A stretch of DNA of 64,000 nt from contig JAVHJL010000001.1 of assembly GCA_036971715.1 (NCBI GenBank), positions 2,790,001 to 2,854,000 of the forward strand. The letters run 5' to 3'. The translations under genes were made by a program, and so were the position numbers. The stretch comes from Arthrobotrys musiformis. Taxonomy: Eukaryota > Ascomycota > Orbiliomycetes > Orbiliales > Orbiliaceae. Of the stretch, positions 26,312-36,909 are shown in pieces (position 1 is the stretch's first letter; the number at the start of each line of letters is the position of its first letter). The notes below the pieces were generated by a model that was given only the letters and a program-made list of their open reading frames with translations, was not told the DNA's origin and did no database searches.

Positions 26312-26622
26312 AAAAATGAAAAGGTTCTGGAAATGAGATATATTATTTTAATATTATATTAAAGTGGATGGGTAAGAATAATAGATATATGATATTGTTC
26401 TTTTAATGGGAAAAAAGAAGAAAGAGACAAAAAGGGTTAGAAGGAACCTTAAAAAACAAAAAACAAAAATAAAAATAAAAATAAAAAATAAAAATAAAAA
26501 AATGATTTTATGTAGTTTTCATTTTTAATGAGGAGCGAAAATCATGTATTTTAATTTCTTTTCCTTCATTCCGCCATAACCGAAAGGTTGCATGCGTGTA
26601 TGATAAATAATAATAATAATAA

Positions 26623-27032
26623 TTTCATAGATTAATAATTTTATATCCAAAAGATTAATTAAACTGGCCTTCAATGGACAAATAGAAAAATTAAAACCAG
26701 TTAAAACTAGAATACCACAAAGTTCCCCAATATCCCCAATTCTTTTTCTATTATATTTAATATTATTATTTAATTTATTAGAACAAAAAACACCTTCTAT
26801 TATTAAACCATCTTATATAGATAATTTAGCGTTAATTGTAACTAATAAAAAAATAGAAATAAATATATATAAATTAGAAGAAACTGCAAAAATAGTCTTT
26901 AATTAGGCTATAGATAATGCAGTAGCTTTTGATAACATAAAATCAAAGCTAATTCATTTTAAAACAAATTTAAAAAAAAAATGAATTTAGGGAATTAAAT
27001 ATTAAACTACCAAATAATATAATAATAAAACC
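26623..27032 (+). mobile_element. LINE fragment E (RT segment)
   Basis: Begins at the RT codons for WINNFMSKRLIKLAF, passes the YIDDL box region (Asp lost: YIDNL) and stops at the codons for IIKP, where a new LINE 5' end starts. Its left edge is the exact inverted continuation of fragment H at 34591. Confidence 0.8.
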
Positions 27033-28029
27033 AAACGAACTTCGAAAATACCGACCCCCCCATAACTTTTGAACAGAGTATCCAAAACCAAATAAAAGTA
27101 TATTAATTAAAAGAGCAGAAAAAATTGATCAAAAATACTACAAAATAAAAAAATATATAAAGACTGATAGAAAATAATCATAATATAAAAATATAAAAAT
27201 ATTTATAATTATTTATTATATAAAAAAAAAGTTTCTTACTTAATTTAAACTAAACTTTTTAAAAATTAATTTTAAAAATGGAGAATATATTAATTAGTTT
27301 ATCTTTAAATAAATTAGTATTAGTGATATAAAATTTTAAATTTGTTTATTATAAAAAAAGATAGAGAAGATAGGTATTGGTAGATACAATTAATTTAAAA
27401 AAAGAAATAAATAAAGAAGATTTGTTTTTGGAAATTAAAAGATTAAATGATTTTTTAAAAGAAAAAGTATAAGAGGTAGAAGATCTAAAGCAGGAAATAA
27501 AAGAGTTGGAGAGAAATAATATAAAAAAGATATATGCTTAAATTGCTTAGAAAATATCAAAAATATCAAAAAAATAGGAAATAATTTAAAAACATTAAAA
27601 AACGTATAAAATGTAAAATTTACAAAATTTACAAAATCTATAAAATTTAAAAATATTAATTAACTAATGAAGGTTAATTATTTCTAGAAATATTACGGAA
27701 TTTTTTATTCAAAAACTAAATATCTTTAGAGAAAAAATAAATAAAAATTTTAAAGAAAAACTCAATAATTTAGAATTAATTATTTTTAGGATTTTTTTAA
27801 ATCTAAAAAAAAAATCTAATTTTGATTATTTATAAAAATATTAAAAAAGAAGATATTCTGGAATATAAAGAAGAAATTTATTAAGAATTTATTAAAATAG
27901 ATAAATATATATAAAGACTTTTTAAAATAAAAAATTAGAGATTTTTAGTTGTATATGGGATTTTTAGAGATTAAAAAATAAAAAATCTTAAAAAAAAAAA
28001 TAAAAATAGATAATATAATTAAATTAGTT
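27033..28029 (+). mobile_element. LINE copy F, 5' part only
   Basis: AAACGAACTTCG start, 5' UTR, ORF1 ATG at 27278 (MENILIS) and ORF1 sequence with many stops, cut at 28029 by the 3' tail of copy G before the zinc knuckles. Confidence 0.85.
27278..28029 (+). pseudogene. LINE ORF1 fragment (copy F)
   Basis: The start codon is kept but stops follow within the first 20 codons. Matches the intact ORF1 to about residue 250. Truncated by copy G. Confidence 0.7.
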
Positions 28030-31000
28030 ATTATTATTATTATTATTTATCATACACGCATGCAACCTTTCGGTTATGGCGGAATGAAGGAAAAGAAATT
28101 AAAATACATGATTTTCGCTCCTCATTAAAAATGAAAACTACATAAAATCATTTTTTATTTTTGTTTTTTGTTTTTATTTTTATTTTTGTTTTTTTTTTTG
28201 TTTTTTTGAGGTTCCTTCTAACCCTTTTTGTCTCTTTCTTCTTTTTTCCCATTAAAAGAACAATGTCGTATATCTGTTGTTCTTACCCATCCACTTTGAT
28301 GTAATATTAAAATGATATATCTCATTTCCGGAACCTTTTCATTTTTTCAAACTTCCAGATTTCCCCATCCTGTGAAATAATCATTTTTAGGATTTTTATT
28401 GCATTTTCTTTTTGCAATATTTGTTTTATTTAGGAACTCTTCCAAAAAGATCATACCTTCATTATTAAATAATAAAAAGTAATAATCTAATTGTTTATTA
28501 GCTTTTTTGAGTTTCCTTTTTAACACCTTTCTCTCTTCATTATAGATTTTGCATTCCATAATTAAGTGTTTTGGTGTTTGAGGCTTATTTCTGTATAGTT
28601 TTTATTTAAAATTCCAGAATTTGGAATTTTATATAAATAACTGTTAAAGTATTTATGCCTAGTTCTCAGTTGAGTTAAAGAAGAAATAAAATTATTATTA
28701 AACTTAGTAAATATCTTATTTTTTTTTAACTTTGGTTTATTAATATAATTTGGTCTGTTTTTTTGTTTTTTATATTTTTTTTCCTATTCTAGTAAGTCCT
28801 TTTCTTTAATGTTTCTTTTTAAATAAGCAAAAAACTTGAATAAGCTTTTCTTTTTTATTTTTGCAGTTTTCTTGACTAAGTAATCTACCTTTTCATTTCC
28901 AACAATTTCAGAATAACCTAAAACCCATTCTATAAATATATTAATATTTCTAGAATTTAATTCATTTACCATATCCCAAATTTCTGAAATTGTTTTCTGA
29001 CCAGGTCCTAAATTTAGATTTTGTAATCTTTTTATTATAACCTAATTGTTAATAAAGAAATAAATATTCTTTACCTCTTTATTTTTATTAATTATTTTAA
29101 AGGATTTTTCAAATTCTTTCTTTAAAGTAATTAATTCTGTATTATATACCTCCATACTTTTTCCCAAACTAAAATAAATTTTGAAAATAGATTTATTATC
29201 TATTTTTTTATAAATTTTAACTTTTAAGAATTTTTCTTTTTTATTTTTATTATTCTTTTTTTTATTTTTATTTTCTATTTCCAGTATAGAATTGTCTATA
29301 TAAATAAGTAAATTTTCCCTAAAATTTAGTTCAACTTCTTTTTTATTTTTATAGTTTTCTACTTTTAAATCCTTGGGTATATTATTTATGAGGAAATTAA
29401 TTTTATTTTTAATCTAAGGTGGATTAAATTTTATATTTAATTTCTTAATTTTTATATATAAGTTTATTAAAAAATTAATTTTTAATAGTATTCTATTTAA
29501 TATGAAGGTATATTCGTTTTTGTCCCCTTCTTTTTTATTTTCATTTTATTTTGAATAAGGTCCTAGTTTTATTTTTTTTCTTCCAAAATTAAATTCTGGT
29601 GGGAATGATTTTGGAGATTTCTTTTTTATTAGATGATTTTTATTAAGAAAAAGGGATTTTAGGGCATATTTTTTTTGTATTTTATTTAATCTTATTTCTG
29701 GTGGTAAAATAAAGGCCTCAATTTTTAATATATTTATTAAAATTATTTTGAAGTTTTTTGTTATTTTTTTTAACATTTTATTTTGAATTAATTTAAATTT
29801 TTTTAAAATATTTTATTATTTTTGGTTTTTCTACTATATTTTAGACCTATAATCAGAAATAAAATAAATGTAGCTTTTATATAATTGTATTATTGCTTTA
29901 ATTTTAAGTCCTTTTTCTGAATTAGCAAGTGCTTTAATAAAATTTAAAATTTTATTTACTATACTTGTTTTTATTTTAATGTGGTGTTTAAAATTCAATT
30001 TTATATTAAAATATATACCTAATCATTTTATATTATGGTAGGTTTTATTATTGTATTATTTGGTAGTTTAATATTTAATTCCTTAAATTCATTTTTCTTT
30101 TTTAAATTTGTTTTAAAATGAATTAGTTCTGATTTTATGTTATCAAAAACTACTATATTATCTACAGCCTAATTAAAGGCTATTTTTGCAGTTTCTTTTA
30201 ATTTATATATATTTGTTTTTATTTTTTTATTAGTTGCAATTAACACCAAATCATCTATATAAGATGGTTTAATAATAGAAGGCGTTTTTTGTTCTAATAA
30301 ATTAAATAATAGTGTTAAATATAATAGAAAAAGAATTGGGAATATTGGGGAACCTTGTGGTATTCCAATTTCAATTGGTTTTAATTTTTCTACTTATCCA
30401 TCGAAAGCCAGTTTAATTAATCTTTTGAACATAAAATTATTAATCCACGAAATTAATTGTTTAGAAAACTTCATATCTTCTAAAGTATTAATTAATCTTT
30501 CCTTTAAAACATTATCAAAAGCCTCTTTAACATCTAGAAATAAAACAAAAATTTTTAATTTTTCTGAATTAGCCATTTCTATATTATGAATTAATAACAA
30601 AGCTATATTAATTGCAAATCTTTGTTTTCTACCTTTAATTTATTCTAAATTTAGAATTTTATTAGTTTTTAATAAGAAAACTATTCTTCTTACTATTATT
30701 TTCTCTGATATTTTTTCTAAACAATTTAGAAAACTAATAATTCTGTAAACTTTTAGAATATTATAATCAGATTTATTTGATTTAGGTAAAATTACCCCAA
30801 TTACTTTTTTGAAGTATATTAGATAATACCCATAATTTAATAATTATTTAAATAAATCATTAAATCTTCTTAATATAATTTCATAAGCCCTTTTTAAACA
30901 CAAAAAATTAATTCCATCTAATCCTAGTGTTTTTTTAAAATTAAATAAAAAAATAACTTCTTTAATTTCACTATCTCTTATCTTTTTCTATTTAATTAAC

Positions 31001-31857
31001 TTTTTGTTAATTATTATTTCCACTAATAACAATGAATTTATTATTTTATATAATTTAATAATTTTAAAAATAACGCTTTTCTTAATATTTTTGCCTTATC
31101 TTCAAAATTAAGGGTATTACTATCCTTATAAATTAGATTTAGCATTTTTTAAATTTTTCTAAATTTAGAAAAATTAAGCACTAAAAATATTTCTTTATCT
31201 TTTACATTTTCTAGAAAATTAGTCCAAGATTTTTTCTTAAAAGATCTAATTTTTTTAAAATGTTTATTTCTTTTAATTTTAAATAATTCCCAATTTTATT
31301 AAATTTTATTTAATTTTTATATTTTTTTTTATTATAACATCTCTTTTCTTATTTTTTCAATTTCTTTATTTTATTAAATTTTTGATTTTGGTATTATTTT
31401 TAAAGTTAGTATAGATCTTTCTACTGCCAAAATTATATTTTTTTAAAAAAAAGATGTTATAACTTCTAAATTATTTTCTAAATCTTTTCTTTTCTTATAA
31501 AATAAAAAAAGGCAATTTTTTTATAAATTATTTTTATCTAGATTTTTATTTAGATTTAATAATTTTTTTTCAAAGTTTTCCTAATTAATTTTATTCCAAT
31601 TAAATTTATTAATTAATAAAAGGTTGTTTACTAAATCATTTTCTTTTAATTTTATTTTAATTAAGATTATTTTATGATTTAATCCTGTATTAATTTTTTC
31701 ATCTATTTTCCAATCCATAATTAATTCTTTTAAATTAATAATTACAAAAAATAGATCAATGATTAAGAATTCAGATTTATTATTTTTCTTAACATTATAA
31801 TAAATTAATATGTTATTTTTATTTATTAATTATAAATTTTTATTTTTAATTAACTTT

Positions 31858-31871
31858 ATTATTTTTCCTAC
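31858..31871. repeat. Target duplication, left side of the SINE
   Basis: ATTATTTTTCCTAC; the same 14 bases follow the SINE tail at 32681-32694, and the intact LINE holds a single copy of the corresponding site. Confidence 0.85.
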
Positions 31872-31878
31872 GGAGGTG

Positions 31879-31889
31879 TGGCCTAGTGG
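31879..31889 (+). promoter_or_regulatory. Pol III A box of the SINE
   Basis: TGGCCTAGTGG fits the internal A-box consensus TGGCNNAGTGG exactly and sits 8 bp into the tRNA-like head. Confidence 0.8.
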
Positions 31890-31931
31890 GTGTGATGCTA
31901 GGCTTGGAAACAGGTCTCCCCAGCCTGTGTG

Positions 31932-31942
31932 GGTTCGATTCC
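31932..31942 (+). promoter_or_regulatory. Pol III B box of the SINE
   Basis: GGTTCGATTCC matches the B-box consensus GGTTCGANNCC and forms the T arm of the tRNA-like head. Confidence 0.85.
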
Positions 31943-32170
31943 TACCACCTCCACCATATTTTGCAAATTAATTTTCGGGGTTTTATTTCTTTTACCCGAA
32001 AATAAATGCAAAAAGAAACAACTCACTAGTTTTACACCAACTATAGTTGTATCTTGATGTGTTTGACATCTAAGTTTGTTTTAAGGGTGTTGTTGTTTGT
32101 TTTCCTCGCACAACACAGTTTGAACTTTAGAACAAAAATCAAACAGTAGTTCTATCTACTATAAAAAATA

Positions 32171-32297
32171 GAAGTAGTTCTACTACTTAAAAATAGACAG
32201 TAATCTCTGTAAAAGATATGTGTGAGTACATCACAATAAAAACAGTACTAGTAGTTCTACTACTTAAAAATAGAAGTAGTTCTACTACTTAAAAATA
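32171..32297 (+). repeat. Palindromic repeats in the SINE body
   Basis: The unit AGTAGTTCTACTACTTAAAA occurs at about 32174, 32250 and 32275; the last two copies are adjacent. Each unit contains the inverted repeat AAGTAG/CTACTT around TTCTA, so the RNA would form small hairpins. Confidence 0.75.
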
Positions 32298-32422
32298 GAA
32301 CAGCCTAGTTCCTGTTTTAGAACTGGACTTCAGTTACAGAAGTATAAAAAGTAATAATCTTAAGAAAATATATCTATAATTAGAACCCACACTTGTGGAT
32401 TGTTCTGAATATAGTAATTTTC

Positions 32423-32465
32423 TAATATTACATCAAAGTGGATGGGTAAAAACAACAGATATACG
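32423..32465 (+). other. SINE block shared with the LINE 3' UTR
   Basis: TAATATTACATCAAAGTGG and the following bases match the intact LINE (minus strand, 36829-36872) with one difference, A for G. In the LINE it lies about 70 bp after the ORF2 stop. Confidence 0.85.
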
Positions 32466-32629
32466 GCGCATTCTCTACTAAATTGGAATAGTAGAATTAT
32501 ATACAAAGGAATTTAATGTAGATAGATTCTAAAAAAAAATACCGAAAATCTCCAACATCCTAATCATGTAAAGATTCTGGCTTGTATTCACTTCTTTCAT
32601 GTTATTATCTATAATTCGATATCTACAAT

Positions 32630-32680
32630 CCGCCATAACCGAAAGGTTGCATGCGTGTATGATAAATAATAATAATAATA
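32630..32680 (+). other. SINE 3' terminus shared with the LINE
   Basis: Starts CCGCCATAACCGAAAGGTTG and continues to the (TAA)n tail, identical to the LINE terminus. Contains the hairpin AACC-GAAA-GGTT at 32637-32648, closed by a GNRA-type tetraloop, then the palindrome GCATGC. Confidence 0.88.
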
Positions 32681-32694
32681 ATTATTTTTCCTAC
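32681..32694. repeat. Target duplication, right side of the SINE
   Basis: ATTATTTTTCCTAC directly after the (TAA)n tail, repeating 31858-31871. The LINE copy G sequence resumes from here. Confidence 0.85.
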
Positions 32695-33190
32695 TTTTAA
32701 ATTAAATTTAATTTTAAGGTTCCATAAAAAATAATGAGTATTAAAATTTCTAATTAATAATATTTTTTTGATATAATAATCTTTAATCTTATTAAAAAGT
32801 TGATTTACTATATATTCACCATTTTCCATATTTTATTATTTTTTATTGTAGATATTAATAAATCTGATTTCCCTAAATTTATTTAATTTAAAATTAATTA
32901 TCTGGCAATCCTTATCTTTAATTAAATTTTCCCAATTTATAATCTTATAAGGTAAATTTTTTTTTATAAAAGTAATTACCCTATTTCAATTTTTATTAAT
33001 TTTATTAGTTTTTGGGTTTAAAAAAATTAATTTAAACCCTAGATATATAATTATAGTATTTTCCTTTGAGAACCACAATTCTTATAAAAAAATTAAATCC
33101 ATATTATTATAAATTAATACAAAATTTAAAATTGATTGTATTATATTTGTAAATCTTTTATAATTATATTATATTATTTTTAAAATATCC

Positions 33191-34349
33191 TTATTCATTT
33201 AAGATAATATTTTGTTTTTTATTTTTAAAATATAAAAAATTTTTTGCCCTATATTCTCTTTTACAATTAATACATTTATATTTTATATAATTATAAGATT
33301 TTTTATTTTCCTAGCATATATTATATAAATAATTAATTGTTTTATGTTTTCTAGTACAAATTTCACAAACTGATTCATTTTTGTAATTTAATACATAGTA
33401 GCCAGTTTTTTAATAATTTATATATTTATTATTTTTAAAAAATTTAATATATCTTTCTGTTTTGAGTTTTTCATTTTTTAGAAAAATATATCTTTTATTT
33501 TATATTTTTATTGCTTTCATTTTTATTTTTATAGTAATTATTATAGAAGAGAATTTCTTCCCTTCTAATTTTTTTTTTAATTAATTATTTCAGATTTTTA
33601 ATTAATTTAATTGTGTTGTCTGTTTTTACCTCTTTTTTAAAATCTTCCATTTTTTAATTTTTAGAAATCCTGTATATAATTAAGAACCCCCAGCTTTTTA
33701 TTTTAAAAAGTTTCTATATATGTTCATCTATTTTAATAAATTCTTAATAAATTTCTTCTTTATATTCCAGAATATCTTCTTTTTTAGTATTCTTATGGGT
33801 AATTAAAATTAGATTCCCTTTTGGATTTAGAGAAATCCCAAAAATAATTAATTCTAAATTGTTGGGCTTCTTTTTAAGAATTTTATTTTTTTTTTTTTTT
33901 GAAGATATTTAGTTTTTGGGTAAGAAATTCCGTAGTATTTCTGAAAATAATTAACCTTCATTAGTTAATTGATATTTTTGAATTTTATAGATTTTATAGA
34001 TTTTGTAGATTTTGCATTTTATACATTTTTTAGTGTTTTTAAATTATTTCCTATTTTTTTGGTATTTTTGATATTTTCTAGACGATTTAAATATATATCT
34101 TTTTTATATTATTTCTCTCTAACTCTCTTATTTTCTGCTTTAAATCTTCTACTTCCTGTACTTTTTCTTTTAGAAGGTTATTCAATCTTTTAATTTCTAG
34201 AAAAAGATCTTCTCTATTTATTTTTTCCTTTGAATTAATTGTATTTATTGATATTTGTTTTTTTTATCTTTTTTTGTGATAAATAGGTTTAAAATTTTGT
34301 GTTACTAATACTAGTTTATTTAAAGATGAACTAGTTGGTATGTTTTTTA
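33191..34349 (-). pseudogene. LINE ORF1 (copy G)
   Basis: Start codon changed to ATA at 34349; stops throughout. The stop/start overlap region with ORF2 is still recognisable at 33191-33198. Confidence 0.72.
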
Positions 34350-34590
34350 TTTTTAAAACTAATCTTTAAAAGATTTAGTTTAAGCGAGAAATTTTTTTTT
34401 TGTGTGGTAGATAATTGTAAATATTTTTATATTTTTATATTATGATTATTTTCTATCGGTCTTTGTATGTTTTTTTACTTTGTAGTATTTTTGATCAATT
34501 TTTTCTGCTCTTTCGATTGGTGTACTTTTATTTGGTTTTGGATATTCCGTTCAAAAGTTATGGGGGGGTCGGTATTTTCGAAGTTCGTTT

Positions 34591-36538
34591 TAATCTATGA
34601 AATTAATTGTTTGGGGAACTTCATGTTTTTTAAGGTATTAATTAATCTTTCCTTTAAAACATTATTAAAAGCCCCTTTAATATTTAAGAATAAAATAGAG
34701 GTTTTTAACTTTTCTGAATTAGTTATTTTTATATCATAAATTAATAATAAAGCTATATTAATTGCAGATTTTTGTTTTTTGTCTTTAATTTGTTCTGGAT
34801 TTAGAATTTTATTAGTTTCTGATAAGAAGGCTATTTTTCTTGCTATTATTTTCTTTAATATTTTTTTTAAATAATTTAAGAGATTAATAATTTTATAAGC
34901 TTTTGGAATATTATAATCAAGTTTATTTAATTTAGGTAAAATTGCTTTAATTGCTTTTCTAAAGCATATTAAATAATACCCATAATTTAATAATTATTTA
35001 AATAAATCATTAAATCTTTCCAGTATAATTTCATAAACCTTTTTTAAATACAGAAAATTAATTCTATTTAATCCTAATACTTTTTTAAAATTAGATAAAA
35101 AAATAGTTTTTTTTGATTTTACTATTTTTTATCTTTTTCCATTTAATTAACTTTTTGTTAATTGTTATTTCTACTAGTAACAATGGATTTGTTGTTTTTA
35201 TATAATTTAGTAGTTTTAAAAATAATGCTTTTCTTAATATTTTTGTTTTATCTTCAAAATTAAGGGTATTATTGTTTTCATAAATTAGATTTGGTATTTT
35301 TTAGATTTTTCTAGGTTTAGAAAAATTAAGTGCTAGGAATATTTCTTTGTTTTTTGTATCTTCTAGAAAATTAGTTTAGGATTTCTTTTTAAAAGATCTA
35401 ATTTCTCTAAAATATTTATTCCTTTTGATTTTAAATAATTCCTAATTTTGTTGGGTTTTATTTAATTTTTATGTCCTTTTTTATTATAATATCTTTTTTC
35501 TTATTTTTTTAATTTCCTTATTCTACTAAATTTTTGATTTTAATATTATTTTTAAAGTTGGTGTAGATCTTTCTATTGCTAAAATTATATTTTTTTAAAA
35601 AAAAAGATATTGCAACTTCTAAATTATTTTCTAAATCTTCTTTTTTTTTATAAAATGAAAAAAGGCGATCTTTCTATAAATTATTTTTATCTAGATTTTT
35701 ATCTAAACTTAATAATTCTTTTTCGAAGTTTTCCTAATTAGTTTTATTTTAATTAAATTTGTTAGTTAATAAAGGATTATCTATTAAGTCATTTTCTTTT
35801 AGTTTTATTTTAATTAAGATTACTTTATAATCTGATTCTATATTAATTTTTTCATCTATTTTCTAATCCATAATTAATTCTTTTAAATTAATGGTTATAA
35901 AAGATAGGTCAATAATTAAGGATTTAGATTTATTATTTTTCCTGATATTATAATAAGTTAATATGCCATTTTTATTTATTAATTATAGATTTTTATCTTT
36001 AATCAACTCTATTATTTTTCTTACTCTTAAATTAAATTTAATTTTAAAATTCTATAAAGAGTGATAAGCATTAAAATCTTCAATTAATAATGTTTTTTTA
36101 ATATAGTAATCTTTGATTTTATTAAAAAGTCGATTTACTATATATTTACTATTTTCCGTATTTTATTGTTTTTTATTATAGATATTAATAAATCTAATTT
36201 TTCTAAATTTGTTTGATTTAAAATTAATTATCTAATAGTCTTTATCTTTAATTAAATTTTCTTGGTTTATAATTTCGTAAAGTAAAATTTTTTTTATAAA
36301 AATAATTACTTTATTTCGGTTTTTATTAGTTTCGTTGGTTTTTAAATTTGAAAAAATTGGTTTAAATTTTGGGTATATAATTATAGTATTTTCCTTTAAA
36401 AATTACGATTCTTATAGGAAAATTAAATCCATATTATCATAAATTAATGCAAAATTTAAAATTAACTGCATTATATTTGTAGATTTTCTATAATTATGTT
36501 GTATTATTTTTAAAATATCCTTATTTATTTAAGGTAAT
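34591..36538 (-). pseudogene. LINE ORF2 fragment (copy H/J)
   Basis: Covers endonuclease and the N-terminal half of RT relative to the intact ORF2, with many stops and no start codon. Ends at the WIN segment where copy G is inserted. Confidence 0.75.
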
Positions 36539-36598
36539 ATTTTGTTTTTTATTTTTAAGATATAAAGAATTTTTTACCCCATGTTTTCTTCTATAATT
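34591..36598 (-). mobile_element. LINE copy H/J, 3'-side piece (ORF2 5' two-thirds missing its end)
   Basis: Runs from the RT codons for QLISWIN (left edge, 34591) back to the end of ORF1, and resumes at 42352 after the intact copy. Start codon of ORF2 changed to ATA at 36538; stops are frequent. It is the host of the intact LINE insertion. The part 3' of the left edge is absent here; fragment E carries it in inverted orientation. Confidence 0.85.
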
Positions 36599-36655
36599 AT
36601 TATTATTATTATTATTTATCATACACGCATGCAACCTTTCGGTTATGGCGGAATG
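36599..36655 (-). other. LINE 3' terminus with hairpin and (TAA)n tail
   Basis: In element orientation: CCGCCATAACCGAAAGGTTG, GCATGC, then TAA repeats. The hairpin AACC-GAAA-GGTT (36633-36644) is shared by the termini at 14140, 26580, 28065, 50277 and 52415, and by the SINE at 32637; in the copy ending at 63709 two bases are changed. Its conservation in RIP-damaged copies and in the SINE suggests recognition by the ORF2 protein. Confidence 0.8.
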
Positions 36656-36909
36656 AAGGAAAAGAAATTAAAATACATGATTTTCGCTCCTCATTAAAAA
36701 TGAAAACTACATAAAATCATTTTTTATTTTTGTTTTTTGTTTTTATTTTTATTTTTGTTTTTTGTTTTTTGAGGTTCCTTCTAACCCTTTTTGTCTCTTT
36801 CTTCTTTTTTCCCATTAAAAGAACAATGTCGTATATCTGTTGTTCTTACCCATCCACTTTGATGTAATATTAAAATGATATATCTCATTTCCGGAACCTT
36901 TTCATTTTT
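36656..36909 (-). other. 3' UTR of the intact LINE
   Basis: Non-coding. Contains the block shared with the SINE (36829-36872), a GGGAAAAAAGAAG purine stretch and a low-complexity tract of A with scattered C and T. The segment around 36665-36720 could pair AATGATTTT with AAAATCAT into a long hairpin. Confidence 0.6.

Larger units (their letters stand above)
20886..26622 (+). mobile_element. LINE copy D, full length, RIP-damaged
   Basis: 5' end AAACGAACTTCGAAAATACC with a C8 tract, 3' terminus with hairpin at 26570-26600 and (TAA)n tail. About 5.74 kb. The two flanks do not match each other; instead the right flank AATTTCATAGATT (26621-26633) matches, inverted, the right flank of copy G at 34592-34604. 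Confidence 0.9.
31872..31952 (+). other. tRNA-like head of the SINE
   Basis: Seven perfect acceptor pairs (GGAGGTG with CACCTCC), a 5-bp T arm with loop TTCGATT, and ACCA directly after the acceptor. The middle does not fold as a standard tRNA: one option is a long GCCTAG/CTAGGC arm followed by an arm with loop CTCCCCA; a loop TTGGAAA (Ser-like) lacks a paired stem. I therefore read it as a tRNA-related SINE head, not a working tRNA gene. The parent tRNA is uncertain. Confidence 0.75.
31872..32680 (+). mobile_element. tRNA-derived SINE with a LINE-like 3' end
   Basis: An 809-bp insertion in LINE copy G, in the opposite orientation, flanked by the 14-bp direct repeat ATTATTTTTCCTAC. It has three parts. 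The head (31872-31952) is tRNA-like with Pol III A and B boxes. The body is unrelated to anything else here and contains repeats of 24-26 bp. The tail carries two blocks shared with the LINE: 32423-32465 (one mismatch to the LINE 3' UTR) and 32630-32680 (the LINE 3' terminus with hairpin and (TAA)n). Longest T run is four, while A runs reach nine, as expected for a transcript that must avoid Pol III termination. There is no ORF. It lacks the RIP decay of the surrounding LINE, so it arrived later. A LINE enzyme binding the shared 3' end would mobilise it; that step is inference. Confidence 0.87.
28347..33198 (-). pseudogene. LINE ORF2 (copy G), interrupted by the SINE
   Basis: C-terminus open from 28559 to 28347 with the sequence of the intact copy. 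Other open pieces: 28784-28972 (RNase H end), 29546-29776, 30394-30600 (RT). Start and most of the endonuclease lie beyond the SINE. Start codon ATG is kept at 33198. Confidence 0.8.
28030..34590 (-). mobile_element. LINE copy G, full length, RIP-damaged, split by a SINE
   Basis: Tail and hairpin at 28030-28080, 5' end at 34590. Without the SINE and its duplicated target it is about 5.74 kb. The first ~530 bp at the 3' side (28030-28560) are almost identical to the intact copy and keep the last 70 codons of ORF2 open, whereas the rest is heavily mutated. The SINE lies at 31872-32680, in the endonuclease part of ORF2. Confidence 0.9.

Noticed and set aside
31872..31952. A functional tRNA gene (Ser-GGA or Gly-CCC)
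   Set aside because: Acceptor and T arms are perfect, but no standard D and anticodon arm can be folded together, and the segment continues into an inserted element with a LINE tail and target duplication.
32623..32829. Minus-strand frame of 68 codons
   Set aside because: It reads from LINE endonuclease remnant straight across the SINE tail; a chance joint frame, not a gene.
34467..34739. Plus-strand frame of 90 codons
   Set aside because: Crosses the junction of two LINE copies on the strand opposite to both ORFs; antisense low-complexity translation.
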